Source of the DNA: an uncultured Eubacteriales bacterium
GTDB lineage: Bacteria > Bacillota > Clostridia > Lachnospirales > Lachnospiraceae
Assembly: GCA_900545455.1 (NCBI GenBank)
Contig: UQZF01000064.1
Span: 1 to 12,855 of the forward strand
DNA: 12,855 nt
Reading direction: 5' to 3'
Shown here: piece after piece, positions 6,728-12,855 of the stretch
How positions within the stretch are numbered: position 1 is the stretch's first letter
How the letters are laid out: each line of letters begins with the position of its first letter
The notes under the pieces: generated by a model
Told to the model about the DNA's origin: nothing
The model's input: the letters and a program-made list of their open reading frames with translations, nothing else
The model's database searches: none
Program-made: the position numbers and the translations under genes

Positions 6728-7474
6728 ATGAGATACGAAGAATACACAATAGAAGGACGCAACGCGGTCATAGAGGCATTCCGTTCGGGCAAGACGATAG
6801 ACAAGCTCTTCGTTCTTGACGGATGTCAGGACGGACCTATCAAAACGATAATCCGCGAGGCAAAAAAAGGAGACACCATTATCAATTTTGTTACCAAAGA
6901 AAGGCTTGACGAGATGAGTCAGACGGGGCATCATCAGGGTGCGATTGCCAAGGCGGCAGCGTATGAGTATGCAGAGGTTTCGGATATTCTCGATGCGGCA
7001 AAGGCAAAGGGAGAGCCTCCTTTTATACTCCTTCTTGACGGAATCGAAGACCCGCACAATCTCGGAGCCATAATACGTACTGCAAATCTTGCCGGAGCAC
7101 ATGGCGTAATCATTCCCAAAAGACGTGCTGTAGGTCTTACTGCTGTTGTGGCTAAGACGAGCGCAGGGGCGATTAATTACACTCCTGTTGCCAAGGTTAC
7201 AAATCTTGCAAGTACGATTGATGAGCTTAAAAAAGAGGGTATGTGGTTTGTGTGCGCCGATATGGGCGGCGAGCTCATGTATAAACAGAATCTCACGGGA
7301 CCTATAGGACTTGTCATAGGAAATGAGGGCGAGGGAGTGAGCAGACTTATCAGGGAAAAGTGTGATTTCATAACATCAATTCCGATGAAAGGAGATATCG
7401 ATTCACTCAATGCGTCCGTGGCAGCGGGCGTGCTCTCGTATGAGATTGTGCGCCAGAGAATGATGAGCAAATAA
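6728..7474 (+). CDS. rlmB: 23S rRNA 2'-O-methyltransferase RlmB / TrmH family (SpoU)
   Basis: This SpoU-class enzyme is predicted to methylate a guanosine ribose of 23S rRNA with S-adenosylmethionine. The N-terminal substrate-binding domain (residues 5–78, with EGRNAVIEAF and HHQGAIA) leads to the trefoil-knot SPOUT domain. All three motifs are intact: DPHNLGAIIRTA (108–119) with N111 and R117, LVIGNEGEG (195–203), and IPMKGDIDSLNASVAAG (218–234). The 248-residue length is typical. AGAGGAAAGGA precedes the ATG, and the gene begins 28 bases after mrnC. The exact target nucleotide is inferred from family membership only; a tRNA target is less likely given this domain set and location. Confidence 0.94.
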   Translation: MRYEEYTIEGRNAVIEAFRSGKTIDKLFVLDGCQDGPIKTIIREAKKGDTIINFVTKERLDEMSQTGHHQGAIAKAAAYEYAEVSDILDAAKAKGEPPFILLLDGIEDPHNLGAIIRTANLAGAHGVIIPKRRAVGLTAVVAKTSAGAINYTPVAKVTNLASTIDELKKEGMWFVCADMGGELMYKQNLTGPIGLVIGNEGEGVSRLIREKCDFITSIPMKGDIDSLNASVAAGVLSYEIVRQRMMSK

Positions 7475-7475
7475 T

Positions 7476-8084
7476 ATGAGTGGTGAAAAAAAGAACTATA
7501 AGGAATATTCAGACGAGATTCTGGTTGAAATGGCAAGAGCCGGAGATGAGAGGGCGGAGGATTTTCTCCTGAAGAAATATAAGGATTTTGTGAGGTCGAA
7601 GGCGAGAGCATATTTTCTTGTCGGCGGAGACAGCGATGATCTTATACAGGAGGGAATGATTGGACTCTATAATGCGATAAGTCATTATGATGAGAGTAAG
7701 GCATCATCGTTTATGACCTATGCCGCAATATGCATTAACAATAAGCTGTTATCAGCGGTATCGGCTGATAACAGAAAGAAAAATGAGCCTCTGAACGGTT
7801 ATGTGTCACTCTATAGTGTGATTACGGATGATACAGGGGAGGAGGCGTCCCTTTCCGATGTGCTTCCCGACACTGATAATGTAAATCCGGAAAATATAAT
7901 TCTCAATGAGGAACAGGAGAAACTCGCAAAAAAACGGCTGCTTGGGAAACTCAGCAAATTAGAGAAAGAGATATTGTCATATTATCTTGAAGGCATGAGT
8001 TATTCGGAGATTGCCGGAATTATAGGCAGACCGGAAAAATCGGTTGACAATGCAATACAGAGAATACGTTCCAAGATGAAATAA
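7476..8084 (+). CDS. sigH: Sigma-70 family RNA polymerase sigma factor, SigH (Spo0H)-like
   Basis: This sigma factor would redirect RNA polymerase to stationary-phase or early sporulation promoters if it matches its Bacillus counterpart. Region 2 spans about residues 20–92 and contains DDLIQEGMIGLYNAI (54–68) and FMTYAAICINNKL, the core- and −10-contacting helices. Region 4 (about 155–202) has a helix-turn-helix in LEGMSYSEIAGIIGRPEKSV. It lacks regions 1 and 3. It is 202 residues long versus about 218 in Bacillus. The ATG follows the rlmB stop by one base, so translation is probably coupled; no strong ribosome binding site is visible. The yacP gene normally between rlmB and sigH in Bacillus is missing. 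The assignment as SigH rests on gene order plus domain layout; another sigma-30-like factor is possible. Confidence 0.85.
   Translation: MSGEKKNYKEYSDEILVEMARAGDERAEDFLLKKYKDFVRSKARAYFLVGGDSDDLIQEGMIGLYNAISHYDESKASSFMTYAAICINNKLLSAVSADNRKKNEPLNGYVSLYSVITDDTGEEASLSDVLPDTDNVNPENIILNEEQEKLAKKRLLGKLSKLEKEILSYYLEGMSYSEIAGIIGRPEKSVDNAIQRIRSKMK
7746..7774 (+). repeat. Perfect 11-bp inverted repeat inside sigH
   Basis: CTGTTATCAGC (7746–7756) is the exact reverse complement of GCTGATAACAG (7764–7774), separated by 7 bases. It encodes LLSAVSADN, just after region 2, and would fold into a stable mRNA hairpin. No T-run follows, so it is not a classical terminator. Confidence 0.6.
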
Positions 8085-8088
8085 TTTC

Positions 8089-8117
8089 TTGACAAACCGG
8101 ATAAAGTTTGATATTAT
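8089..8117 (+). promoter_or_regulatory. Promoter for the tRNA-Thr gene
   Basis: TTGACA (8089–8094) and TATTAT (8112–8117) are separated by 17 bases and start right after the sigH stop. The predicted start near 8124 coincides with the beginning of the hairpin at 8125–8148. Confidence 0.85.
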
Positions 8118-8124
8118 TTGAATT

Positions 8125-8148
8125 CGGGTGATGCAAAGCATCTGCCCG
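8125..8148 (+). other. Hairpin in the 5' leader of the tRNA-Thr transcript
   Basis: CGGG and GATGC pair with GCATC and CCCG around an AAA loop, with small internal bulges. It occupies the first ~25 bases of the predicted primary transcript and ends 8 bases before the mature tRNA. It may stabilise the precursor before RNase P cleavage. Confidence 0.5.
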
Positions 8149-8156
8149 TTCATGTT

Positions 8157-8229
8157 GCTACTATGGCTCAGTCGGTAGAGCGTCGCCTTGGTAAGGCGGA
8201 GGTCACGGGTTCGATTCCCGTTAGTAGCT
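8157..8229 (+). tRNA. tRNA-Thr (anticodon GGT)
   Basis: This is a 73-base cloverleaf that reads ACC and ACT codons. The acceptor stem is GCTACTA/TAGTAGC with discriminator T at 8229. The D arm contains GGCTCAGTCGGTAGAGC. The anticodon stem TCGCC/GGCGG encloses the loop TTGGTAA, with anticodon GGT at 8190–8192. The T arm ACGGG-TTCGATT-CCCGT is standard. The 3' CCA is not encoded and must be added enzymatically. It has its own promoter and terminator, so it is a single-gene unit. Confidence 0.97.
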
Positions 8230-8239
8230 TACGCGGAAG

Positions 8240-8268
8240 AGGGTATAGCCAAGTGCTATACCCTTTTT
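8240..8268 (+). terminator. Intrinsic terminator of the tRNA-Thr unit
   Basis: AGGGTATAGC (8240–8249) pairs perfectly with GCTATACCCT (8255–8264) around a 5-base loop and runs into TTTTT (8264–8268). It ends the tRNA transcript 10 bases after the tRNA. Confidence 0.9.
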
Positions 8269-8276
8269 CTGTGTGT

Positions 8277-8297
8277 GAGTATCAGATTAAGATACTC
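8277..8297 (+). other. Inverted repeat upstream of the SulP gene
   Basis: GAGTATC and GATACTC form a 7-bp perfect inverted repeat with a 7-base gap. No T-run follows. It sits 13 bases before the GAGGAG ribosome binding site of the transporter and could be an operator or a leader hairpin. No good promoter is visible between the tRNA terminator and the transporter gene. Confidence 0.35.
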
Positions 8298-8326
8298 AAC
8301 TAATTAAATATGAGGAGAAAAAGATT

Positions 8327-9979
8327 ATGTATCTCACACCAAAGCTGATAACATGTATGAAGAACTACAGCTTTTCACAGTTTACCAAGGATGTGGTATC
8401 CGGAATCATTGTGGCAATCATTGCATTGCCGCTGTCAATTGCGCTTGCACTTGCATCGGGGGTAGGTCCTGAACAGGGACTTTACACTGCAATCGTTGCG
8501 GGCTTTGTGATTTCACTTCTTGGCGGAAGCCGCGTTCAGATTGCCGGTCCTACGGCTGCGTTCGCATCTATAGTTGCGGGCATAGTTGCAAGAAACGGGA
8601 TGGACGGACTTGTTATGGCGACGATACTTGCGGGTATCATCCTTATACTTATGGGTGTGTTCAAGCTCGGAGCACTCATCAAGTTTATTCCTTTTACGAT
8701 TACAACAGGTTTCACACTCGGTATCGCGGTTACCATCGCGATAGGACAGCTAAAGGATTTCCTCGGGCTTACCTTTACCAATTCACCGATTGAGACGATG
8801 GACAAGCTTGCAGAGGTTGTAAGATGTATAGGCACCTTCAACTGGCAGGCACTCGTTGTCGGAATGGTATGCTTGCTTATACTTATATTCTGGCCTAAGA
8901 AGCTTGAGAAGATTCCTGCATCGCTTATCGCGGTCATTGCAGGCTCCGCGATGGTTGCACTTCTTAAAATGGATGTAAAGACAATCGGTGACCTTTACGA
9001 TATATCATCGGCACCGCCTAAGTTCTCATTCCCTTCATTTTCGTTAGAGAAGATGTCGGCGGTTGCATCGGACGCATTCACAATAGCGATTCTTGCAGCC
9101 ATAGAGTCACTCCTCTCCTGTGTCGTTGCGGACGGAATGATAGGAAGCAAGCACAACTCCAACATGGAGCTTGTAGCTCAGGGTGCAGGTAACATCGCAT
9201 CGGCTCTTTTTGGCGGTATTCCTGCCACGGGAGCTATCGCGAGAACTGCTGCCAACATAAAGAACGGCGGACGTACACCTATCGCGGGTATGGTTCACGC
9301 TGCTGTGCTTTTACTTATACTCGTGTCACTCATGCCTCTCGCAAAGCTTATTCCTATGCCTGCGATTGCAGCAATCCTCTTCATGGTTGCGTACAACATG
9401 AGCGGCTGGAGAACATTTGCACATCTTGTAAAAACATCGCCTAAGAGTGATACGATTGTTCTTGTTGTGTCATTTGTGTTCACGGTTGTCTTCGACCTCG
9501 TCGTTGCAATCGGTGTTGGTCTTGCACTTGCCTGCGTGCTTTTCATGAAGAGAATGTCCGAGGTTACGGACGTTCACGGCTGGGTATATCTTGACGAGGA
9601 GAAGAGAACCTCCGACAATACGGACAATCTTCACTTCAAGAATGTTCCTAAGGGAGTCCAGGTGTTTGAAATAACTGGACCTATGTTCTTTGCAGCTACC
9701 GAAAAGTTCGGCAATATGCTTTTTGACAAGTCTACGAAGGTACTCATCATAAGAATGAGAAGTGTTCCGGCGATTGACGCCAACGGCGTTCAGACTATAG
9801 AGAAAATTATTGCAAAGTGCAGTAAGAACGGAACACAGGTTATTTTTTCACATGTAAATGAACAGCCTATGAAGATATTTAAGAAGTCGGGAATATATGA
9901 GCAGCTGGGCGAAAAGGCATTCTGTTCGAATATTGACGATGCACTTGAAGAGAGCGAAGAAATAATTAAAGGATTGTAA
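8327..9979 (+). CDS. SulP family inorganic anion transporter with STAS domain
   Basis: This membrane carrier is predicted to import sulfate, bicarbonate or a related anion. The N-terminal segment DVVSGIIVAIIALPLSIALALASGVGPEQGL opens the SulP core. The signature GSRVQIAGPTAAF (67–79) is intact, and many hydrophobic segments continue to about residue 415. A cytoplasmic STAS domain follows (about 435–545), containing FEITGPMFF and VPAIDANGVQTI. The 550-residue length is typical. GAGGAG precedes the ATG. It is separated from the tRNA unit by a terminator and has no obvious promoter, so it may depend on terminator read-through or a weak promoter. The anion cannot be decided from sequence; proximity to cysE suggests sulfate, but no sulfate reduction genes are visible, so bicarbonate is equally possible. 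Confidence 0.93.
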   Translation: MYLTPKLITCMKNYSFSQFTKDVVSGIIVAIIALPLSIALALASGVGPEQGLYTAIVAGFVISLLGGSRVQIAGPTAAFASIVAGIVARNGMDGLVMATILAGIILILMGVFKLGALIKFIPFTITTGFTLGIAVTIAIGQLKDFLGLTFTNSPIETMDKLAEVVRCIGTFNWQALVVGMVCLLILIFWPKKLEKIPASLIAVIAGSAMVALLKMDVKTIGDLYDISSAPPKFSFPSFSLEKMSAVASDAFTIAILAAIESLLSCVVADGMIGSKHNSNMELVAQGAGNIASALFGGIPATGAIARTAANIKNGGRTPIAGMVHAAVLLLILVSLMPLAKLIPMPAIAAILFMVAYNMSGWRTFAHLVKTSPKSDTIVLVVSFVFTVVFDLVVAIGVGLALACVLFMKRMSEVTDVHGWVYLDEEKRTSDNTDNLHFKNVPKGVQVFEITGPMFFAATEKFGNMLFDKSTKVLIIRMRSVPAIDANGVQTIEKIIAKCSKNGTQVIFSHVNEQPMKIFKKSGIYEQLGEKAFCSNIDDALEESEEIIKGL

Positions 9980-9992
9980 TATATAAATATGC

Positions 9993-10022
9993 TTGACATA
10001 CGCTTACGGTACGATATATAAT
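9993..10022 (+). promoter_or_regulatory. Promoter of the GntR–ABC operon
   Basis: TTGACA (9993–9998) and TATAAT (10017–10022), with an 18-base spacer, are near consensus. Transcription would begin near 10029, giving a leader of about 100 bases. No terminator separates this promoter from the preceding transporter gene. Confidence 0.85.
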
Positions 10023-10054
10023 TTGTATGAAGCGTACCATTATGCGTAGTACGC
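10008..10054 (+). promoter_or_regulatory. Candidate GntR operator: inverted GTACG half-sites
   Basis: GGTACG (10008–10013), within the promoter spacer, is the inverse of CGTACC (10033–10038), just past the predicted start. GCGTAC (10032–10037) is also the inverse of GTACGC (10049–10054), which lies in the palindrome GCGTA-G-TACGC. The arms straddle the −10 element, the expected layout for autorepression by the GntR protein encoded next. Binding by that protein is an inference. Confidence 0.6.
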
Positions 10055-10085
10055 GACTGTGACTATTCACAGCCGCGTCTTTTGT
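10052..10085 (+). terminator. Leader hairpin with weak T-rich tail (possible attenuator)
   Basis: CGCG-A-CTGTGA (10052–10062) pairs with TCACAG-C-CGCG (10067–10077), with a single A/C mismatch and a 4-base loop. The tail TCTTTTGTT is T-rich but interrupted. It lies between the operon promoter and the regulator gene. It could terminate read-through from the upstream transporter gene or attenuate the operon. Confidence 0.5.
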
Positions 10086-10128
10086 TCTTGGGTTTAAATG
10101 ACAAAGCAGGCAATGAGAGGTGTTGTGT

Positions 10129-10509
10129 ATGTTCCAGATTGATATAATGTCACGTATCCCTGTGTACGAACAGCTTATACGTCAGACGGAAAAGTTCATA
10201 TTGCTTGGAGTTCTGAACGCAGGTGATAAGCTGCCGAGTGTAAGACAGCTTTCTGCTGAATTGTCAGTTAACCCGAATACCATTCAGAAGGCGTTTACGG
10301 AGCTTGACAGAAGAGGAATTATATTTTCCGTCAACGGCAGGGGAAATTTTGTGTCGGACAAGGCGCTCAAGGCGCTTGAGGTGTCGAGACGTTCAGCATT
10401 CAGCGATATAAAAGAGCAGATTAAGGATTTCGCACTTGCCGGAATATCAAGAGAAGAATTACATGAATATATAGATGAGATTTATGACGAAATGGGGGAA
10501 CAGCCATGA
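10129..10509 (+). CDS. GntR family transcriptional regulator, YtrA type
   Basis: This is a short repressor-like regulator with a winged helix-turn-helix (residues 8–76): PVYEQLIRQTEKFILLG, KLPSVRQLSAELSVNPNTIQ (recognition helix) and the wing IIFSVNGRGNFV. It has only a short helical C-terminal part instead of a large effector domain, which is the mark of the YtrA subgroup. Such proteins usually control an adjacent ABC transporter and often respond to cell-wall-active antibiotics (family knowledge). I place the start at ATG 10129, 8 bases after GAGAGG; an upstream GTG at 10120 overlaps that ribosome binding site. The length is 126 residues. Its stop overlaps the next start codon as ATGA, so it is translationally coupled to the ATPase gene. 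Confidence 0.93.
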   Translation: MFQIDIMSRIPVYEQLIRQTEKFILLGVLNAGDKLPSVRQLSAELSVNPNTIQKAFTELDRRGIIFSVNGRGNFVSDKALKALEVSRRSAFSDIKEQIKDFALAGISREELHEYIDEIYDEMGEQP

Positions 10510-11417
10510 TTGAGGCTAAGAATATCAGCAAGAAATTTGATGGATTTACCGCACTCGACAACATAAGCTGTGTCATCCCGGACGGTAGTATATATGGGAT
10601 GGTCGGAACCAACGGAGCGGGCAAGTCAACACTGCTTCGAATGCTTACGGGAGTGTATAAGCCCGATAACGGTGATATAATGTATGACGGAAGAAAAGTA
10701 TATGAAAATCCGGAAGTTAAGAGGGACATAGCGTATGTGCCGGATGAACTTTATTTTCTTCCGGGTGCGAGTATGAACCGTATGGCAAAGTTATACGCAG
10801 CGGCTTATCCGAATTTTGATATGGAGCGATTTATAAGCTTGTCGGATGATTTCAGGCTTGATAGAAAGAAGAATATTTCAACTTTTTCAAAGGGAATGAA
10901 GAGGCAGGCAGCGATAATACTTGCATTGTCCGGCAGGCCGAAGTACATGTTCTTTGATGAGACTTTTGACGGACTTGACCCGGTTATGAGAAATCTTGTC
11001 AAGGCTCTTATCTGTCAGGAGGTTGAGGAGAGAAAGGCTGTTGCGGTCATAACATCGCATTCGCTTAGGGAGTTAGAGGACACCTGCGACCAGCTTGCAC
11101 TTCTTCATAGAGGAGGACTTGTCTTAGAGAGCGATATATCGGATTTAAAGACGAACATTTACAAGGTTCAGGTTGCATTTAGAGATGCTTACGACAGGGA
11201 ACGCTTTGCCGGAACAGATATACTTCATTTCAGCAAGAGAGGATCTGTCTCCAACATCATTGTCAAGGGAGAAAGGGAAAAGATTGTATCGCAGTTTAAC
11301 AAATTAAATCCGATAATTCTTGATATACTGCCTCTGACACTTGAGGAGGTATTTACATACGAGGTTGAGGCATTAGGCTACGACTTCTCGGCTATCTTTG
11401 AGAAGGAGGGTGAATGA
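10506..11417 (+). CDS. ABC transporter ATP-binding protein (YtrB-like)
   Basis: This ATPase powers the permease encoded next. Walker A is GTNGAGKS (34–41), Walker B is YMFFDE (147–152) with catalytic E152 followed by the D-loop GLDP, and the H-loop is H185 in ITSHS. The signature motif is FSKGMKRQ (127–134), a common variant in this branch. At the usual Q-loop place the sequence reads AYVPDELYF, with Asp rather than Gln, as in some ABC-2 exporters. A C-terminal extension of about 80 residues follows the nucleotide-binding domain, giving 303 residues in total. It overlaps the regulator gene by four bases, and its stop precedes the permease ATG by one base. The substrate is unknown. Confidence 0.94.
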   Translation: MIEAKNISKKFDGFTALDNISCVIPDGSIYGMVGTNGAGKSTLLRMLTGVYKPDNGDIMYDGRKVYENPEVKRDIAYVPDELYFLPGASMNRMAKLYAAAYPNFDMERFISLSDDFRLDRKKNISTFSKGMKRQAAIILALSGRPKYMFFDETFDGLDPVMRNLVKALICQEVEERKAVAVITSHSLRELEDTCDQLALLHRGGLVLESDISDLKTNIYKVQVAFRDAYDRERFAGTDILHFSKRGSVSNIIVKGEREKIVSQFNKLNPIILDILPLTLEEVFTYEVEALGYDFSAIFEKEGE

Positions 11418-11418
11418 C

Positions 11419-12855
11419 ATGAACAAGAAAATATTCAGTGGAAAACTTATGCTCGAGGGGATGAGACAAGTAAAGCTTCCGGCAGTAATAGGTCTGATTC
11501 TGATTGTAGGAGCTTCGTTTTTTACATCATTTATTGAAGTTGTCAATATGTCACGCGGTATGTATGTGCTCGGAAGCAGCTTCTCGGAACTGAATCTTTA
11601 TATACAGCTTGTCATGTTTACGGCTGCACCGCTCATGACACTCATGCTGTTCGGCTTTATGAATAAGAGGCGGGCAAGTGACTTCTATCATTCGCTTGCG
11701 TACACAAGACTCTGCATATATACAAGCTTTGTGGCGGCAGTGCTTTTGTGGTGCATACTGATGATTGCGGCGGGAAGTGCGACAACACTGATCGTGTGCG
11801 GAATGTCCGGGAAGGTAAAGATTAACACGCTCAGCATTCCCTATCCTATACTTTCCGCGGTGGCGGGAGTATTGATTGTGACGGGCGGTACGGCGCTTGC
11901 CATGACGCTCACGGGAACATACCTTACGAACGTATTTACGGCTGTGCTGTTTTTGTTTGCACCGAGAGCACTCATATTTTACTGTAACAGGCTTCTGGTA
12001 AGCTCAATGCCGTATGTTGTGTTTTCACAGAACACTTTTTTTTCAAAGCTTGTAAATATACCGTTTGAACTTGTGACGGGAATTTTCGGCATTTCATCAA
12101 ATTCCGAAGCTATAATAATGTCGTGGATTCCGGCGGCTTACACGGCATTCGTCGGAATTATCCTTCTGTGTGTGGGGGCGGTGTGTTTCATCCGCAGAAA
12201 GAGCGAGAACGCAACGATGGCTTCGATTAACAGGGTTCTTCAGGGAATATTGAGAATTATCCCGGCTGTGCTTATATCGCTTATCGCCATTGCACTCTTG
12301 TTCGATGCACATCAGTATGGCAGGATAAGCGACTCGGATAAGTTTATCATTATAATGACCTATGTGGGGGCGGCTGCCGCGTACTTCCTCTATGAGGCGG
12401 TGACGACAAGGCATCTGCGCAATTTTATAAAGATTATTCCGGGACTTGCAGTTGTGGCAGCGATTAACGTGGCACTTTATTTTTCACTTATAACAGTCTA
12501 TGATTACAATATGGAGCTTGCACCTGACAAGGATGAGCTTGCATACGTTATGGTTTACGGACCGACTGACAGCGTACTCTGGAAGGACTCGGAGAATATG
12601 AAGCTTTATTCCGATGCCGCCAGGGAGGTTGCAAGCGGCTGCCTCAAGGATACGGTAAGAATGTGGAATGAGGATAGGCCGGAATTCTATTCAGGAAACA
12701 GAATGATAATTGAATATCATCTTCTTGACGGCAGCAGCATAAAGCGAAGGGTGACTGTAACGGACGCGCGCTATGCACAGCTTAAAAATGTCCTGTTCAA
12801 CGATAAAGAGTTCGCAGGCAGCTTCGGAAAGAGCCTCTACAGCCTTGAGAATGTT
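11419..12855 (+). CDS. ABC-2 type permease, C-terminus beyond the window
   Basis: An open frame of 479 codons runs to the end of the window without a stop. The ATG at 11419 follows GGAGG with about 9 bases between and is one base past the ATPase stop. Hydrophobic segments lie near residues 21–39, 61–81, 101–120, 144–165, 171–187, 238–257, 280–295, 308–325 and 340–360. The motif RASDFYHSLAYTR (85–97) between early segments is typical of ABC-2 permeases paired with YtrA/YtrB-type partners. From about residue 362 a soluble, charged domain begins (ELAPDKDELAYVMVYG...), resembling the large C-terminal domain of such permeases, possibly DUF6449 (low certainty). It should form the membrane channel of the exporter or sensor complex with the ATPase. 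Its substrate cannot be told. Confidence 0.88.
   Translation, partial: MNKKIFSGKLMLEGMRQVKLPAVIGLILIVGASFFTSFIEVVNMSRGMYVLGSSFSELNLYIQLVMFTAAPLMTLMLFGFMNKRRASDFYHSLAYTRLCIYTSFVAAVLLWCILMIAAGSATTLIVCGMSGKVKINTLSIPYPILSAVAGVLIVTGGTALAMTLTGTYLTNVFTAVLFLFAPRALIFYCNRLLVSSMPYVVFSQNTFFSKLVNIPFELVTGIFGISSNSEAIIMSWIPAAYTAFVGIILLCVGAVCFIRRKSENATMASINRVLQGILRIIPAVLISLIAIALLFDAHQYGRISDSDKFIIIMTYVGAAAAYFLYEAVTTRHLRNFIKIIPGLAVVAAINVALYFSLITVYDYNMELAPDKDELAYVMVYGPTDSVLWKDSENMKLYSDAAREVASGCLKDTVRMWNEDRPEFYSGNRMIIEYHLLDGSSIKRRVTVTDARYAQLKNVLFNDKEFAGSFGKSLYSLENV

Noticed and set aside
8277..8297. Second terminator after the tRNA
   Set aside because: The 7-bp inverted repeat has no following T-run; it is listed as an inverted repeat only.
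8118..8303. Plus-strand frame of 61 codons between sigH and the transporter gene
   Set aside because: It runs straight through the tRNA-Thr gene and its terminator.
1..12855. CRISPR array, prophage, toxin–antitoxin pair or defence island
   Set aside because: No regularly spaced repeats, no phage structural or integrase genes other than the IS transposase, and no small paired overlapping genes of that kind are visible.

Overview
The window looks like a chromosomal segment of an anaerobic Clostridia-type Firmicute, most likely a Lachnospiraceae member. This is inferred from the core gene order ispF–cysE–cysS–mrnC–rlmB–sigH, a tRNA-Cys-type T-box leader, heavy AGA/AGG and ATA codon use, strong AGGAGG-type ribosome binding sites and a YtrA-type GntR/ABC module. 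No species can be named from sequence alone.

Layout. (1) 1–84: edge sequence with an open minus-strand frame, possibly a gene fragment. (2) 85–1624: an apparently intact IS3-family (IS150-group) insertion sequence, both transposase frames on the minus strand, with 24-bp imperfect terminal inverted repeats. (3) 1694–3286: a cytoplasmic SGNH-type sialate/carbohydrate O-acetylesterase. (4) 3335–3907: ispF of the MEP isoprenoid pathway, carrying an unusual cysteine-rich C-terminal tail. (5) 3908–4240: a consensus promoter and a complete T-box riboswitch with a UGC (Cys) specifier and a U73-compatible antiterminator bulge. (6) 4241–8084: a tight operon cysE–cysS–mrnC–rlmB–sigH. (7) 8089–8268: a stand-alone tRNA-Thr(GGT) unit with its own promoter, 5' leader hairpin and terminator. 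(8) 8327–9979: a SulP-family anion transporter with a STAS domain. (9) 9993–12855: a GntR (YtrA-type) regulator, an ABC ATPase and an ABC-2-type permease, the last running off the window end. The regulator promoter overlaps inverted GTACG half-sites.

How the parts work together. Uncharged tRNA-Cys should open the T-box and raise both cysteine precursor synthesis (CysE) and tRNA-Cys charging (CysS). The translation-linked genes mrnC (23S rRNA maturation), rlmB (23S rRNA methylation) and sigH (stationary-phase/sporulation-type sigma factor) are downstream on the same transcript, so cysteine status could influence them too. Relative to the Bacillus cluster, ispD, gltX and yacP are absent here.

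I did not find a convincing undescribed defence or mobile system. Most of the window is conserved core chromosome. The items most worth a second look are the IspF cysteine tail, the operator/leader architecture before the GntR gene, the perfect hairpin inside sigH, and the paired slippery heptamers in the insertion sequence.
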